Origin: CAYRIY01 sp964424335
GTDB taxonomy: Bacteria > Bacillota > Limnochordia > DTU080 > RSA5
Length of the DNA stretch: 43,299 nt
Assembly: GCA_964424335.1 (NCBI GenBank)
Contig: CAYRIY010000022.1
Span: 1-43,299 of the forward strand
Reading direction: 5' to 3'
Shown here: positions 15,100 to 23,490 of the stretch, in pieces
Position numbering within the stretch: the stretch's first letter is position 1
Layout of the letters: every line of letters starts with the position of its first letter
The notes under the pieces: model-generated
The model's database searches: none
What the model saw: only the letters and a program-made list of their open reading frames with translations
Told to the model about the DNA's origin: nothing
Translations under genes and position numbers: made by a program

Positions 15100-16626
15100 T
15101 CACCGTCCGTCGTACACGAGCACGAGGTCGAACTCGTCGTCGTTCCACCGATAGTCGAGGGAAGGCACCACTTCCCTGATGGCGCTCACGGGCGCAAACA
15201 CGCGGCCGTCGCGCACGATCCCACTCAAGGGGACGCCCTGAACGAATGCCGTCTGGGTCGCCTGATTCCACCCCAGGGTGAACTCGAGGTGGTCAGCGAC
15301 CAACCGAAGCGGAACGTAAACCTCAGATCCGCGCACAAATCCCTGACCGCTCACAGGGCGTCTGCCGGCGCTTTCCATCGTGACTCTCGCTGTTTCCAAC
15401 GTGGCGACGGCGCCGCTTCGTGACCATCGGATCCGGATGCCGAGCAGTTCGGCGAGGCGATCGTGAGGAAGATACGCCCGGTTCTCGATGATGAATGCGC
15501 CAAAGACAGGTTTGCCGTCAACAATGACGGCCTCCCGTTCGCGATCCCAACCTACCGGTACACCGAGTTGCTGAGCAGTCTCCTGAACGGGAAGGAGCAG
15601 CCATTCACCCATGACGTGGGTGCGCAGGGGCATGCGGCGCTGGCTTCGGTCGAGCAGTTGCACGGTTTGAAGCGCAACCCCGCTCGTCGAGGCAGCCTGC
15701 AAGACGAGGCCAAATCCTTCTGCGGCGGCCTCGATCGGCGCAAACGCCCGCGCTCCGATGAAAAATGATCCAGGCACGACCATGGAGCCAACGGACACGA
15801 GACCTGCGTCGGGCCTTGGCGATCGAGCGACGGTCATCTGCAACCGGTCGGCCAGCGGGTCGAGCGGGAGCAACAATTGACCTCCGTACCGCACGGCATT
15901 GACGCCGAGCCGCTCGCCGTCGAGCGATAGAGGGACGCTCATCGGTACAGCGCGAGGCTGGGCAGCAGCCTCCCCTAAGATGGCCTGGAGCGCCCAGCGA
16001 TCAACGCCCTCGGTCACACCGATGCGCTCGAGGTCCTGCAATGCAGCTTCAAGGGTGTTCGTGCCCTGTCGGTAGATGTCGGGATGCACCTGAATCAAGG
16101 CATTGCCGGTAATTGGGTCGCGCCACGCTTGGATCGTATCGTAAACGAAGCGAACGACCGTTCCTACCCCGACGAGATCCGCCAACTCCTCCACGTGATG
16201 GTTGTGCATGCGGATGCAGCCTGACGAAGCCGGGGTGCCGATACTTGCCGGATCGTTCGTCCCGTGGATCCCGTAGCCTTGAAAACCTAGGCCGAGCCAA
16301 CGCGTTCCTACGGGATTGTCGGGACCCGGTGGAATCGGCTGGAGCCCTCTGGAATACCAGTCAGGAGGGTAGTACGTCGGATGAAACACACGATTGATGA
16401 TCGTAGTTTCACCAAGGAGCGAAGGCTTGACCACTTGACCTACGCCAATCGGATAGGTCTTGATGGGAACACCGTCTTGATATAAGTAAAGAGTGAAAGC
16501 TGGTATGTTTATGACGATCTCAGACACAGGTCGACCTTGCGCGCCGGCGATCGCCGCGAAAAGTCCGATGAATAGCCAGGTTTGCGCGAGCATAACCAGA
16601 GGCCGACCCGTACGCATCCGGCACAT
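15100..16626 (-). CDS. L,D-transpeptidase with copper-amine-oxidase-N-like repeats
   Basis: A secreted 508-residue cell-wall enzyme. After a signal (MLAQTWLFIGLFAAIAGAQG, ending near residue 30) comes a YkuD catalytic domain (about 34-165) with HGTNDPASIGTPASSGCIRM; Cys137 is the nucleophile. Such enzymes form 3-3 peptidoglycan cross-links or attach proteins, and in sporulating bacteria some act on cortex. Residues about 225-508 contain several copper-amine-oxidase N-terminal-like units (FIIENRAYLPHDRLAELLGI; VYVPLRLVADHLEFTLGWN), which are probably wall-binding or structural. The frame is open to 16701, but I take the ATG at 16626 because it gives a normal signal peptide; the ATG three codons later (16617) is equally possible, and neither has a strong ribosome site. 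Confidence 0.9.
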   Translation of the reverse strand: MCRMRTGRPLVMLAQTWLFIGLFAAIAGAQGRPVSEIVINIPAFTLYLYQDGVPIKTYPIGVGQVVKPSLLGETTIINRVFHPTYYPPDWYSRGLQPIPPGPDNPVGTRWLGLGFQGYGIHGTNDPASIGTPASSGCIRMHNHHVEELADLVGVGTVVRFVYDTIQAWRDPITGNALIQVHPDIYRQGTNTLEAALQDLERIGVTEGVDRWALQAILGEAAAQPRAVPMSVPLSLDGERLGVNAVRYGGQLLLPLDPLADRLQMTVARSPRPDAGLVSVGSMVVPGSFFIGARAFAPIEAAAEGFGLVLQAASTSGVALQTVQLLDRSQRRMPLRTHVMGEWLLLPVQETAQQLGVPVGWDREREAVIVDGKPVFGAFIIENRAYLPHDRLAELLGIRIRWSRSGAVATLETARVTMESAGRRPVSGQGFVRGSEVYVPLRLVADHLEFTLGWNQATQTAFVQGVPLSGIVRDGRVFAPVSAIREVVPSLDYRWNDDEFDLVLVYDGR

Positions 16627-16760
16627 TCTGCCGCCCACACCCCCCGATTGATCACTTCGGCAATGAGCGTACACGGTGCTTAAAGTTATGCATAGAGCCA
16701 AGAAACTCCTTTACGCGAGCATCGGACCGTCCGATTCGCCGTCACCTTGCAACCGGCCTA

Positions 16761-16789
16761 TCGACAAGCGACGAGGAGTGTGGTATCAT
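16761..16789 (+). promoter_or_regulatory. Sigma-A promoter for tRNA-Leu(CAA)
   Basis: TCGACA (16761-16766), a 17-base spacer and TATCAT (16784-16789), the latter with an upstream TGG that makes it an extended -10. It lies 25 bases before the tRNA. Confidence 0.8.
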
Positions 16790-16814
16790 GTCTTTTGTGA
16801 CGAAACGGCTCCAT

Positions 16815-16902
16815 GCCGAAGTGGCGGAACTGGCAGACGCGCGCGACTCAAAATCGCGTGGGGCAGCCCCCCATGTGGGTTCGATTCCCACCTTCGGCAC
16901 CA
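16815..16902 (+). tRNA. tRNA-Leu, anticodon CAA
   Basis: An 88-base class II tRNA with acceptor stem GCCGAAG / CTTCGGC, long variable arm, T-arm GGGTTCGATTCCC and encoded CCA. The anticodon loop CTCAAAA between CGCGA and TCGCG gives CAA, reading UUG. It shares the D-arm sequence with the tRNA-Leu at 4270, as expected for isoacceptors. Confidence 0.96.
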
Positions 16903-16946
16903 ACGACGAAACCCCCTCATCTATTGTAGATAGGGGGTTTCGTCGT
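16903..16946. terminator. Long hairpin after tRNA-Leu(CAA), probable bidirectional terminator
   Basis: ACGACGAAACCCCCT (16903-16917) and its exact complement (16932-16946) form a 15-bp stem whose loop can pair further. There is no long T-run after the stem, only GTATTC. It starts immediately after the tRNA CCA end and lies 19 bases from the stop of the convergent antiporter gene, so it likely ends both. Confidence 0.7.
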
Positions 16947-16965
16947 ATTCAAGCTCCGTCTTGCT

Positions 16966-18201
16966 CTACGGATTTGTGCGGGCATCTTTGACGCCCGACC
17001 CTGACTCAGCAGCGCCTTGTTCAACGCCAAGATCGCCTGTGAAGAATGTCCGCACCGCCTCGTACGCTCCTTTGACCCGGGCACGGTCAACCGCGAATAC
17101 CCCAATGGCAAGCACGATGTATGCCACGATGAACGGCCCGTGGTAAGCCGGCATGAAAAACTGGGCAAAGAAGAGCACAAGCAGCACAAAGGCAGCCGTC
17201 ACCGTGAACCTGAACTTCGCAAGGATGGCGACGGCAAAAGCGCTCTGTGCGACTGTGAGCAGCACCTCTTCCGTTTGGCGAGCATCGAGGTGCATCGGCG
17301 TGAGACTCCCTTTGGAGATCATGTACGCCAAGGGCAACATGCCAATCAAGAGCGTCCACTGGTTCACCTTTGACGAGATCATCGCCCGCAAACCCATGCC
17401 AGCTCTCCCCTGCAGCGCGAAGAGCGATGCGATGATAAACTCAGGCGCCTCCGACGCCAAAGGCGCGATCCACTGCACCAGAAGGAACTCGTCGATTCCA
17501 AAGGTTTTGCCCGTCGCCACTAGGCCTTCGGCGAAGGGCTCGGCCGACAGGAGAATCGACGCGGCAGCGTACAAGAACATGAAGACGATCGTGACGCGAC
17601 GGGCCGTTTGAGGCAGCGTGGCCAACGCCTCCGCCGGGCCGATCAAGTGCGGATCCTCCACCCCCTGGCGAGCGGTTGTCCGAATGTACACGACGAAAAT
17701 GCCGATCAAGATGATCGTGTCGACGATCGACAGCGTCTCTTTGAACGGGATGATGAACGCGTACGCCGTTGCCGCGGTCAACGCCCCAAGTTCGATGCTG
17801 TCCTTTTTCTCCAGCGTGAGCAGGCGTCTGCCGGACTTCCACCACGCCAAGAGCACGATCGCACTCCACCCGATCCCGATCAAGAGCCGATTTGCTCCGG
17901 TCATGTTCGCGACGGCGTACGATGCGTACGTCGGGTCCTTGCCCGCCTGCCACGCAAAGTAGATGTCGACGGCGTACTCGGGGAGCACCGCGATAAACGA
18001 CAACACCGCAATGGCAAGCGAGGCGGAAATATCGAGTTGAGCGACTTCGGCGGCCCAGGCGAGCAGGAACGCCGCTCCGAGGATCGCAAGACCCGTAAGG
18101 ATCGTTTCAGTGATGGGATCGCCGTGAAAACCGTTCATTCTCAGGTAGATCCACGGCATGGGGACTACCGCGGCCAAACCAATCGGTAAAAAACGTGACA
18201 T
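16966..18201 (-). CDS. CaCA-family cation antiporter, probable Mn2+/Ca2+ exporter
   Basis: A 411-residue polytopic membrane protein of the sodium/calcium exchanger superfamily. It has two homologous halves, each with an alpha-repeat: VLPEYAVDIYFAWQAG near residue 73 and APLASEAPEFIIASLFALQG near residue 245, containing the acidic residues that bind cation. About ten hydrophobic segments are visible. The ATG start has GGAGG about 9 bases upstream. A yybP-ykoY riboswitch with its own terminator lies 265 bases upstream on the same strand; since these sense Mn2+ and control Mn-export genes, including cation antiporters, export of manganese (perhaps also Ca2+) is the likely role. The family call is firm; the ion is inferred from the riboswitch. 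Confidence 0.93.
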   Translation of the reverse strand: MSRFLPIGLAAVVPMPWIYLRMNGFHGDPITETILTGLAILGAAFLLAWAAEVAQLDISASLAIAVLSFIAVLPEYAVDIYFAWQAGKDPTYASYAVANMTGANRLLIGIGWSAIVLLAWWKSGRRLLTLEKKDSIELGALTAATAYAFIIPFKETLSIVDTIILIGIFVVYIRTTARQGVEDPHLIGPAEALATLPQTARRVTIVFMFLYAAASILLSAEPFAEGLVATGKTFGIDEFLLVQWIAPLASEAPEFIIASLFALQGRAGMGLRAMISSKVNQWTLLIGMLPLAYMISKGSLTPMHLDARQTEEVLLTVAQSAFAVAILAKFRFTVTAAFVLLVLFFAQFFMPAYHGPFIVAYIVLAIGVFAVDRARVKGAYEAVRTFFTGDLGVEQGAAESGSGVKDARTNP

Positions 18202-18465
18202 CCGTCATTCCCTCCGTCGTTTCGACCTCGTTCATCGAACTTGTCCTTTCTCGATCGGTCCAAATAGCATGCCGAAATGTCCAAGCAAGGCGCGCAAAAC
18301 CAAACCGTAGCTCGCCCAGCGGAATGGACACAAGGCCGCGAGGTTTCTACGGAGGCCCGTTCGATGATTTTGCTGTCAGGGTTGTCAGGGTGGAAATGGT
18401 GGATAAAGACGTGCGTCGAATCATGTTGCCGCCTCCCAGCTCGTCCAAAGCGCCGGATGCCAATT

Positions 18466-18494
18466 AAAAAAACCTTCACAGGCGCTCGTGAAGG
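18466..18494 (-). terminator. Riboswitch expression-platform terminator
   Basis: On the minus strand CCTTCAC-GAGCGCCT-GTGAAGG is followed by TTTTTTTAATT. Its 5' arm overlaps the 3' end of the riboswitch aptamer. Confidence 0.92.
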
Positions 18495-18590
18495 TCTCGC
18501 ATCCAGACTAGACGATCTGGGCTCGCAGCGGGCGGTGGATCGCCGGAATGACGCCACGAAGCAGGGTGCTACTCCCCTTCGCCTCCTAGT
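18466..18590 (-). promoter_or_regulatory. yybP-ykoY manganese riboswitch
   Basis: Read on the minus strand the element begins GCGAAGGGGAGTAGC (from 18585 down), the signature start of yybP-ykoY RNAs, and ends TGCGAGACCTTCAC, matching the conserved GCAAGACCTTT-type end. The 3' half of the closing stem (CCTTCAC) also forms the 5' side of a terminator, so ligand binding would favour read-through: an ON switch for Mn2+. It precedes the CaCA antiporter gene by 265 bases. The assignment rests on motif recognition, not on a covariance search. Confidence 0.87.
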
Positions 18591-18647
18591 ATGGCACCAT
18601 GATCCGTGATTCGTCAAGAAAAAGATCTGGAAAATCGAGAGAGAACA

Positions 18648-20453
18648 TTAAGAAGCGCTCCCGGCGGCCCGATGCTCTGCGAATTGTGCCTCATACAAGG
18701 CGGCATAGACACCGCCTCGTACGAGCAACTCACTGTGCGCGCCTTCTTCCACGATCTTGCCTCCGTCGATCACGACGATCTTGTCACAAGTCCGAACGGT
18801 CGATAGACGATGGGCGATGATGATCGATGTACGTCCTGCCAACAGCTCTTCGAGGGCCTTTTGCACTCTCGCCTCCGCCTCCGAATCCACGTGTGCGGTC
18901 GCCTCGTCGAGGATCAATACGTCGGGATCTCGCAAGAGGGCCCTCGCGAAGCTGATCAACTGCCGTTGCCCAACCGAAAACCTGACGCCGCGCTCGTTTA
19001 CCTGCGTGTCGTACCCTTGTGGCAGTTCGGCGATCATCTCGTGGAGGCCGACGGCGCGCGCAGCCCTCTCGATGTCTGCCTGTCCTGCGTCCTCTTTTCC
19101 AAATCGAATATTCTCTGCAATGCTTCCCGAGAATAAGAAACTGTCTTGCGGCACAAGCGCGATGCGCGCTCGCCAGCTTGGGATCAAGACGTCTTTGAGG
19201 TCAATGCCGTCGATGCTCACTCGTCCCATTTGCGGGTCGTAAAAACGACAAACCAGGTTGATGATCGAGGTCTTGCCCGCCCCCGTCGGCCCGACGAGCG
19301 CGACGCGAGAGCCGACAGGAATCTCAAGATCAATCTTTTCGAGCACCGGCGTCTCCGGGTCGTAGCCAAACGTCACGCCTTCAAATCGGATCGCCTCTTT
19401 TATCCTTGGCGCAGGCAGAGCGTTTGCCTTGTCGACGACCGTCGGGGGCGTGTCGAGGATTTCGAAAATGCGCTCGGACGCGGCCATAGCTCCTTGCACT
19501 TGATTGTAAACTTGCGACAGCGTGCGAATCGGCTGCATAAACCTGTCGCTGTACTGCATGAATGCGGCGAGCGTACCAATCGTAATCAAACCTTGATGCA
19601 CTCTAAGTCCGCCGTACAGGAGGACGAGCACGGTTCCGACGGCGCCTACGAGTTCCATGACAGGCATGAAGATCGCCCAAACATCGATCGCCTTGACGTT
19701 CGCCTGCATCTGCTCCTCGTTCACTTTCGAGAAGCTCTTCAATTTCGTTTGTTCCTGACCATACGCTTGAATGTCTCGCACGCCGGAGATCGACTCCTGC
19801 AGCGTAGCGTTGAGTTCACCCGTCTTCCTCCGCACCAGACGAAACGAGTGAAACATTCGCTTTCGAAACCGCTGCACGGAAAGCCACATCAGTGGGAGGA
19901 TGCACAGGGTCACCAAGGCGAGCGGGCCGTCCAACGTGAAAAGGATCACGACGATCCCGCCAAGCAACACGACGTCGGTCATGACGAGCACAAATGCCGA
20001 GCTGATCAGCTCGGCCATCGAGTTGATGTCGTTGACGAGTCGGGACATCAACTCTCCTGACTTTCGCTTGTCAAAAAACGCGAGCGACTGGCCTTCTACA
20101 TGGCGAAACAGCTTTGTGCGCAGGTCGTAGAGCGCTCGCTGGCCCGCCCATGCCGTCCATTTGGCCTGGAAGTATCCAGCGAGCCAAATGACTGCGAAGG
20201 TGCCGAGGTAGAGCAGGCCGGTCGCCATCAATCCCCCGAGGTCGCCGTCGAGTATGTGCACGTCGAGCACGCGCCTTAGCAATAGCGGTTGCAACAGGTT
20301 GGCTGCGCTCACGAACATCATGCCTAAAAAGGCGGCGATAATCGCACCTCGATACGGCAGCGCATAGCGAAATAGCCGTCGGACGAGGCGAGGATCGATC
20401 GGCCTTCGCTCGTCGTCGTGATCAAATCCTCCGCCTCCGCGCCACATGCCCAT
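18648..20453 (-). CDS. ABC exporter subunit, catalytic Walker B half
   Basis: A 601-residue half-transporter with six membrane helices (about 25-310) followed by an ATPase domain (about 345-590). The nucleotide domain has Walker A GPTGAGKTS, Walker B LILDEATAHVD with the catalytic Glu, and H-loop IIAHRLST, but its signature is FSVGQ instead of LSGGQ. The partner encoded just upstream has the mirror-image defects, so together they form a heterodimer with one active and one degenerate ATP site, as in BmrCD, LmrCD and TM287/288. The start ATG lies 2 bases after the stop of the partner gene, so translation is coupled. Substrate (drug, lipid or peptide) cannot be read. Confidence 0.95.
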   Translation of the reverse strand: MGMWRGGGGFDHDDERRPIDPRLVRRLFRYALPYRGAIIAAFLGMMFVSAANLLQPLLLRRVLDVHILDGDLGGLMATGLLYLGTFAVIWLAGYFQAKWTAWAGQRALYDLRTKLFRHVEGQSLAFFDKRKSGELMSRLVNDINSMAELISSAFVLVMTDVVLLGGIVVILFTLDGPLALVTLCILPLMWLSVQRFRKRMFHSFRLVRRKTGELNATLQESISGVRDIQAYGQEQTKLKSFSKVNEEQMQANVKAIDVWAIFMPVMELVGAVGTVLVLLYGGLRVHQGLITIGTLAAFMQYSDRFMQPIRTLSQVYNQVQGAMAASERIFEILDTPPTVVDKANALPAPRIKEAIRFEGVTFGYDPETPVLEKIDLEIPVGSRVALVGPTGAGKTSIINLVCRFYDPQMGRVSIDGIDLKDVLIPSWRARIALVPQDSFLFSGSIAENIRFGKEDAGQADIERAARAVGLHEMIAELPQGYDTQVNERGVRFSVGQRQLISFARALLRDPDVLILDEATAHVDSEAEARVQKALEELLAGRTSIIIAHRLSTVRTCDKIVVIDGGKIVEEGAHSELLVRGGVYAALYEAQFAEHRAAGSAS

Positions 20454-20455
20454 GG

Positions 20456-22216
20456 CTACACGGCCTCCTCCCGTCCCCGATCATCGTCGAGTTGCGCCTC
20501 GACGATCTGGCGGTACGGACCATCCTCGCTTAGCAACGCATCGTGCGAGCCTCGCTGTACGATGCGTCCGTCCTTCATGACGAGCACGAGATCGGCGGCC
20601 TGCACCGTCGAGAGGCGATGGGCGACGATGAAGGACGTTCTCCCTTTTAACACCTCTTGGAGCGCGACGTGGATGCGCCGCTCGGTCTGCGTGTCGAGCG
20701 ATGAGAATGAGTCGTCGAGAATGAGGATTCGAGGATCGGTGACGAGCGCGCGGGCGATCGCAAGCCGCTGTTTTTGACCGCCGGAAAGACCGACGCCCCG
20801 CTCGCCTACTACGGTGTCGTAGCCCATGTCGAGGGTGAGTATGAAGTCGTGAAGCTCGGCGCGCCTTGCCGCTTCGACGATCTCCTCGTCGGTGACGTCC
20901 TCACGCCCGAACGCGATATTGTCGCGAATCGACGTCGAAAAAATGAACGGCTCTTGCGGGATGATGCCGACTTGGCGGCGCAATGATTCGAGCGTCACCT
21001 TGCGCACGTCGATGCCGTCGATCATGACGGCGCCCGCGGAAGGATCGTAAAACCGAGGAATGAGGTTGACCAGCGTTGACTTACCCGAGCCGGCCTCCCC
21101 GACGAGCGCAACGGTCGTGCCTGGCTCAGCCGTGAAGTCGACCTCTTTCAACACCGGCGTTTTACCGTCGTACGCAAAAGAGACGGAGTCAAACCTCACT
21201 TCGCCGCGGACCGAACCAAGCGCAACCGCATCCGGAGCGTCTCGGATGTCCGGAACGGTGTCGAGGATTTCAAAGATGCGTCCGCCAGCGGCGATCGCCT
21301 GCTCAGCGTTTCCAATCATGAAACCGAGCATTCTGATCGGCTGCAGCAGCATCGTCATGTAAATCGTAAACGCAATGAAGTCGCCAATCGAAAGTCGGCC
21401 GCCGACCACCTGAGCTCCCCCGTACCAAAGGATGGCGACCATGCCCAGGCCCCCGACAAAGTCGATTGCCGGCGAGTATAAAGCCCGCTTTTGAACGACG
21501 GAGAGCTGGGCGTCTAAGAAGGCCTCGCTCGCTGCGTCAAACTTTGCGATTTGCGTCGGCTCACGAGCAAAGGCCTTCACGACGCGTATCCCGCTCAGGT
21601 TCTCCTGCAACACGGTGTTCATCGTCGCGATCTCAGCCTGCACGCGCCTCATGGCAGGGCGCACGGCCCGAGAGAGCCGGTACGTTGCGAACACAAGCAG
21701 CGGCACAGTCGCCATCGCGAGTGCCGCGAGCCTCCAGTGGAGCGTAAAGACGCTCACCGCGATCAATGAGAGTTGAAAAATCTGCGTGAGCAAGCGGATA
21801 AATCCAAAGCCCAGGAACTGCCTTAGACTGTCGACGTCCGCAGTGACGCGGGACAGCAATTGCCCCGTTTGGGCCTTGTCGAAGTAGGAGAACGGCAGGT
21901 TCTGCATGTGCCGGTACAGGTCGTTTCGCAGTTCGAAGAGGGCCATCTGGCCGATGCGCCCGGAAAGCGCCGTTTGCACGTACTGCAAGATCCCCCGGCC
22001 AAGCGTCAACGCCATGATGAGCGCTGCGCTCCAAATCAAAACAGACCACGAGTCTCCCGCGCCGCCCCGCGCTTGAGACAGGTGGTCGATCGCTCCACCG
22101 GTCACGATCGGAATTCGCACCATGAATATGGTGCCGAACAACATTGCGGCGATCACCGCGGCGATTCGCCAGCGATATGGGGATAGTCGGCCTATGAGCC
22201 GAAGTAAGACGCGCAT
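20456..22216 (-). CDS. ABC exporter subunit, degenerate Walker B half
   Basis: A 586-residue half-transporter: six membrane helices (about 15-300) and an ATPase domain (about 335-575). Walker A is GEAGSGKST and the signature is a perfect LSGGQKQR, but Walker B reads LILDDSFSSLD, with Asp in place of the catalytic Glu. This is the typical degenerate subunit of heterodimeric type IV exporters; its LSGGQ serves the active site with Walker A/B of the partner. First gene of the pair; ATG at 22216 with AAAGGAG 12 bases upstream. The pair probably exports hydrophobic compounds, which is only family knowledge. Confidence 0.95.
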   Translation of the reverse strand: MRVLLRLIGRLSPYRWRIAAVIAAMLFGTIFMVRIPIVTGGAIDHLSQARGGAGDSWSVLIWSAALIMALTLGRGILQYVQTALSGRIGQMALFELRNDLYRHMQNLPFSYFDKAQTGQLLSRVTADVDSLRQFLGFGFIRLLTQIFQLSLIAVSVFTLHWRLAALAMATVPLLVFATYRLSRAVRPAMRRVQAEIATMNTVLQENLSGIRVVKAFAREPTQIAKFDAASEAFLDAQLSVVQKRALYSPAIDFVGGLGMVAILWYGGAQVVGGRLSIGDFIAFTIYMTMLLQPIRMLGFMIGNAEQAIAAGGRIFEILDTVPDIRDAPDAVALGSVRGEVRFDSVSFAYDGKTPVLKEVDFTAEPGTTVALVGEAGSGKSTLVNLIPRFYDPSAGAVMIDGIDVRKVTLESLRRQVGIIPQEPFIFSTSIRDNIAFGREDVTDEEIVEAARRAELHDFILTLDMGYDTVVGERGVGLSGGQKQRLAIARALVTDPRILILDDSFSSLDTQTERRIHVALQEVLKGRTSFIVAHRLSTVQAADLVLVMKDGRIVQRGSHDALLSEDGPYRQIVEAQLDDDRGREEAV

Positions 22217-22340
22217 CGCCGAAGCGTGCTCCTTTGACGAAGACGATTCGTAATCGCCGTCGACTCATCTCGCTTTCTCTTCAACCACTATGTACTGAAT
22301 CCTACTTTATTTCCGACCGGGCATGGCCCCAAAACGATCG

Positions 22341-22440
22341 NNNNNNNNNNNNNNNNNNNNNNNNNNNNNNNNNNNNNNNNNNNNNNNNNNNNNNNNNNNN
22401 NNNNNNNNNNNNNNNNNNNNNNNNNNNNNNNNNNNNNNNN
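22341..22440. other. Assembly gap, 100 N
   Basis: A run of exactly 100 N, the usual placeholder for a scaffold join of unknown length. The sequence on its left side (22217-22340) does not continue alanine dehydrogenase, so some sequence is missing here and distances across the gap should not be trusted. Confidence 0.99.
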
Positions 22441-23442
22441 CGCCGCTTCCTTGTATCCAAGGTCCGCTAGTTTCACGATATACGGAAGCGTGGCGTTGGA
22501 TAGCGCATACGTCGCGGTCCTCGGCACTGCTCCGGGCATGTTGGGGACCGCGTAATGGACGACGCCGTGCTTGACGTACGTAGGATTGGCATGGGTCGTC
22601 GTGCGGTCGATCGTCTGAATGCAGCCCCCCTGGTCGACGGCGACGTCGATGATCACGGAGCCCGGCTTCATCGTTTGCACCATGTCTTCGGTCACGATAT
22701 GGGGCGCTCGCGCCCCGGGAACCAACACCGCTCCGATCAAGAGATCCGCGTAACGTACCGCCCTGGCGACATTGAAACGGTTGGACATGACCGTGATCAG
22801 TCGGCCATGCAAATTGCTCTCGAGGTAGCGCAGCCGATCGAGATTGACGTCGATCAGGGTCACCTGCGCGCCAAGGCCCATGGCCATCTTGGCGGCTTCG
22901 GCGCCGACCGTGCCTGCGCCCACGATGACGACATCGACCGGCGGGACCCCTGGTACGCCGCCTAGGAGAACGCCTCTGCCCCCGTTCGCCTTCTGCAGGT
23001 AATGCGCGCCGACCTGAACGGTCATGCGGCCCGCAACTTCGCTCATCGGGGTGAGACAGGGCAGGCTTCCGTTTGGGAGCTGAATCGTCTCGTAGGCGAC
23101 AGCGATCACGCCGTCGTCCACAAGTCGCTGCGTGAGCTCAGGCTCCGGAGCGAGGTGAAGGTACGTGATCAAGATCTGGCCTCGCTTGAGGAACGGGTAC
23201 TCCTCAGGCAACGGCTCCTTCACCTTGACGACCATATCCGCCTCCTCGAAGACGCGCCCATGGTCATCAAAGATTTCAGCGCCTGCTTTACGGTACTCCT
23301 CGTCTCCGATTCCGCTCCCAAGGCCTGCGCCCGACTCGACCAAGACCCGGTGGCCGCGCTTTGTAAGCTCTTCGATGCCGGCCGGGACCATCGAGACGCG
23401 GTTTTCGCTGTTCATAATCTCTTTTGGAACGCCGACTACCAC
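22441..23442 (-). CDS. ald: Alanine dehydrogenase, 3' end lost in assembly gap
   Basis: Ald reversibly deaminates L-alanine to pyruvate with NAD+; in Bacillus it feeds alanine into central metabolism and is needed for normal sporulation. The visible 334 codons cover the substrate-binding part (GVPKEIMNSENRVSMVPAG, EPLPEEYPFLKRGQILITYLH), the Rossmann NAD motif VVIVGAGTVGAEAAKMAMG, and the late segment VPNMPGAVPRTATYALSNAT. About 35-40 C-terminal residues of the usual 370 are missing in the gap. I choose the GTG at 23442 (MVVGVPKEI), which has GAGAGGTG 9 bases upstream, over a TTG ten codons earlier. It lies 48 bases after pyk and may be co-transcribed. Confidence 0.95.
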
Positions 23443-23490
23443 AACCGATGCACCTCTCGCCCATTCGTCCAATGATAGACGATCCGTACG

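Noticed and set aside
4278..16841. 20-base identical words in two places (near 4278 and 16822), as in attachment sites
   Set aside because: They are the D-arm region of two tRNA-Leu isoacceptors; identity is explained by tRNA homology, and no integrase gene is present.
19146..20060. 304-codon plus-strand frame opposite the ABC exporter gene
   Set aside because: Shadow of a well-recognised gene, composition dominated by Arg/His/Asp as is typical of antisense frames.
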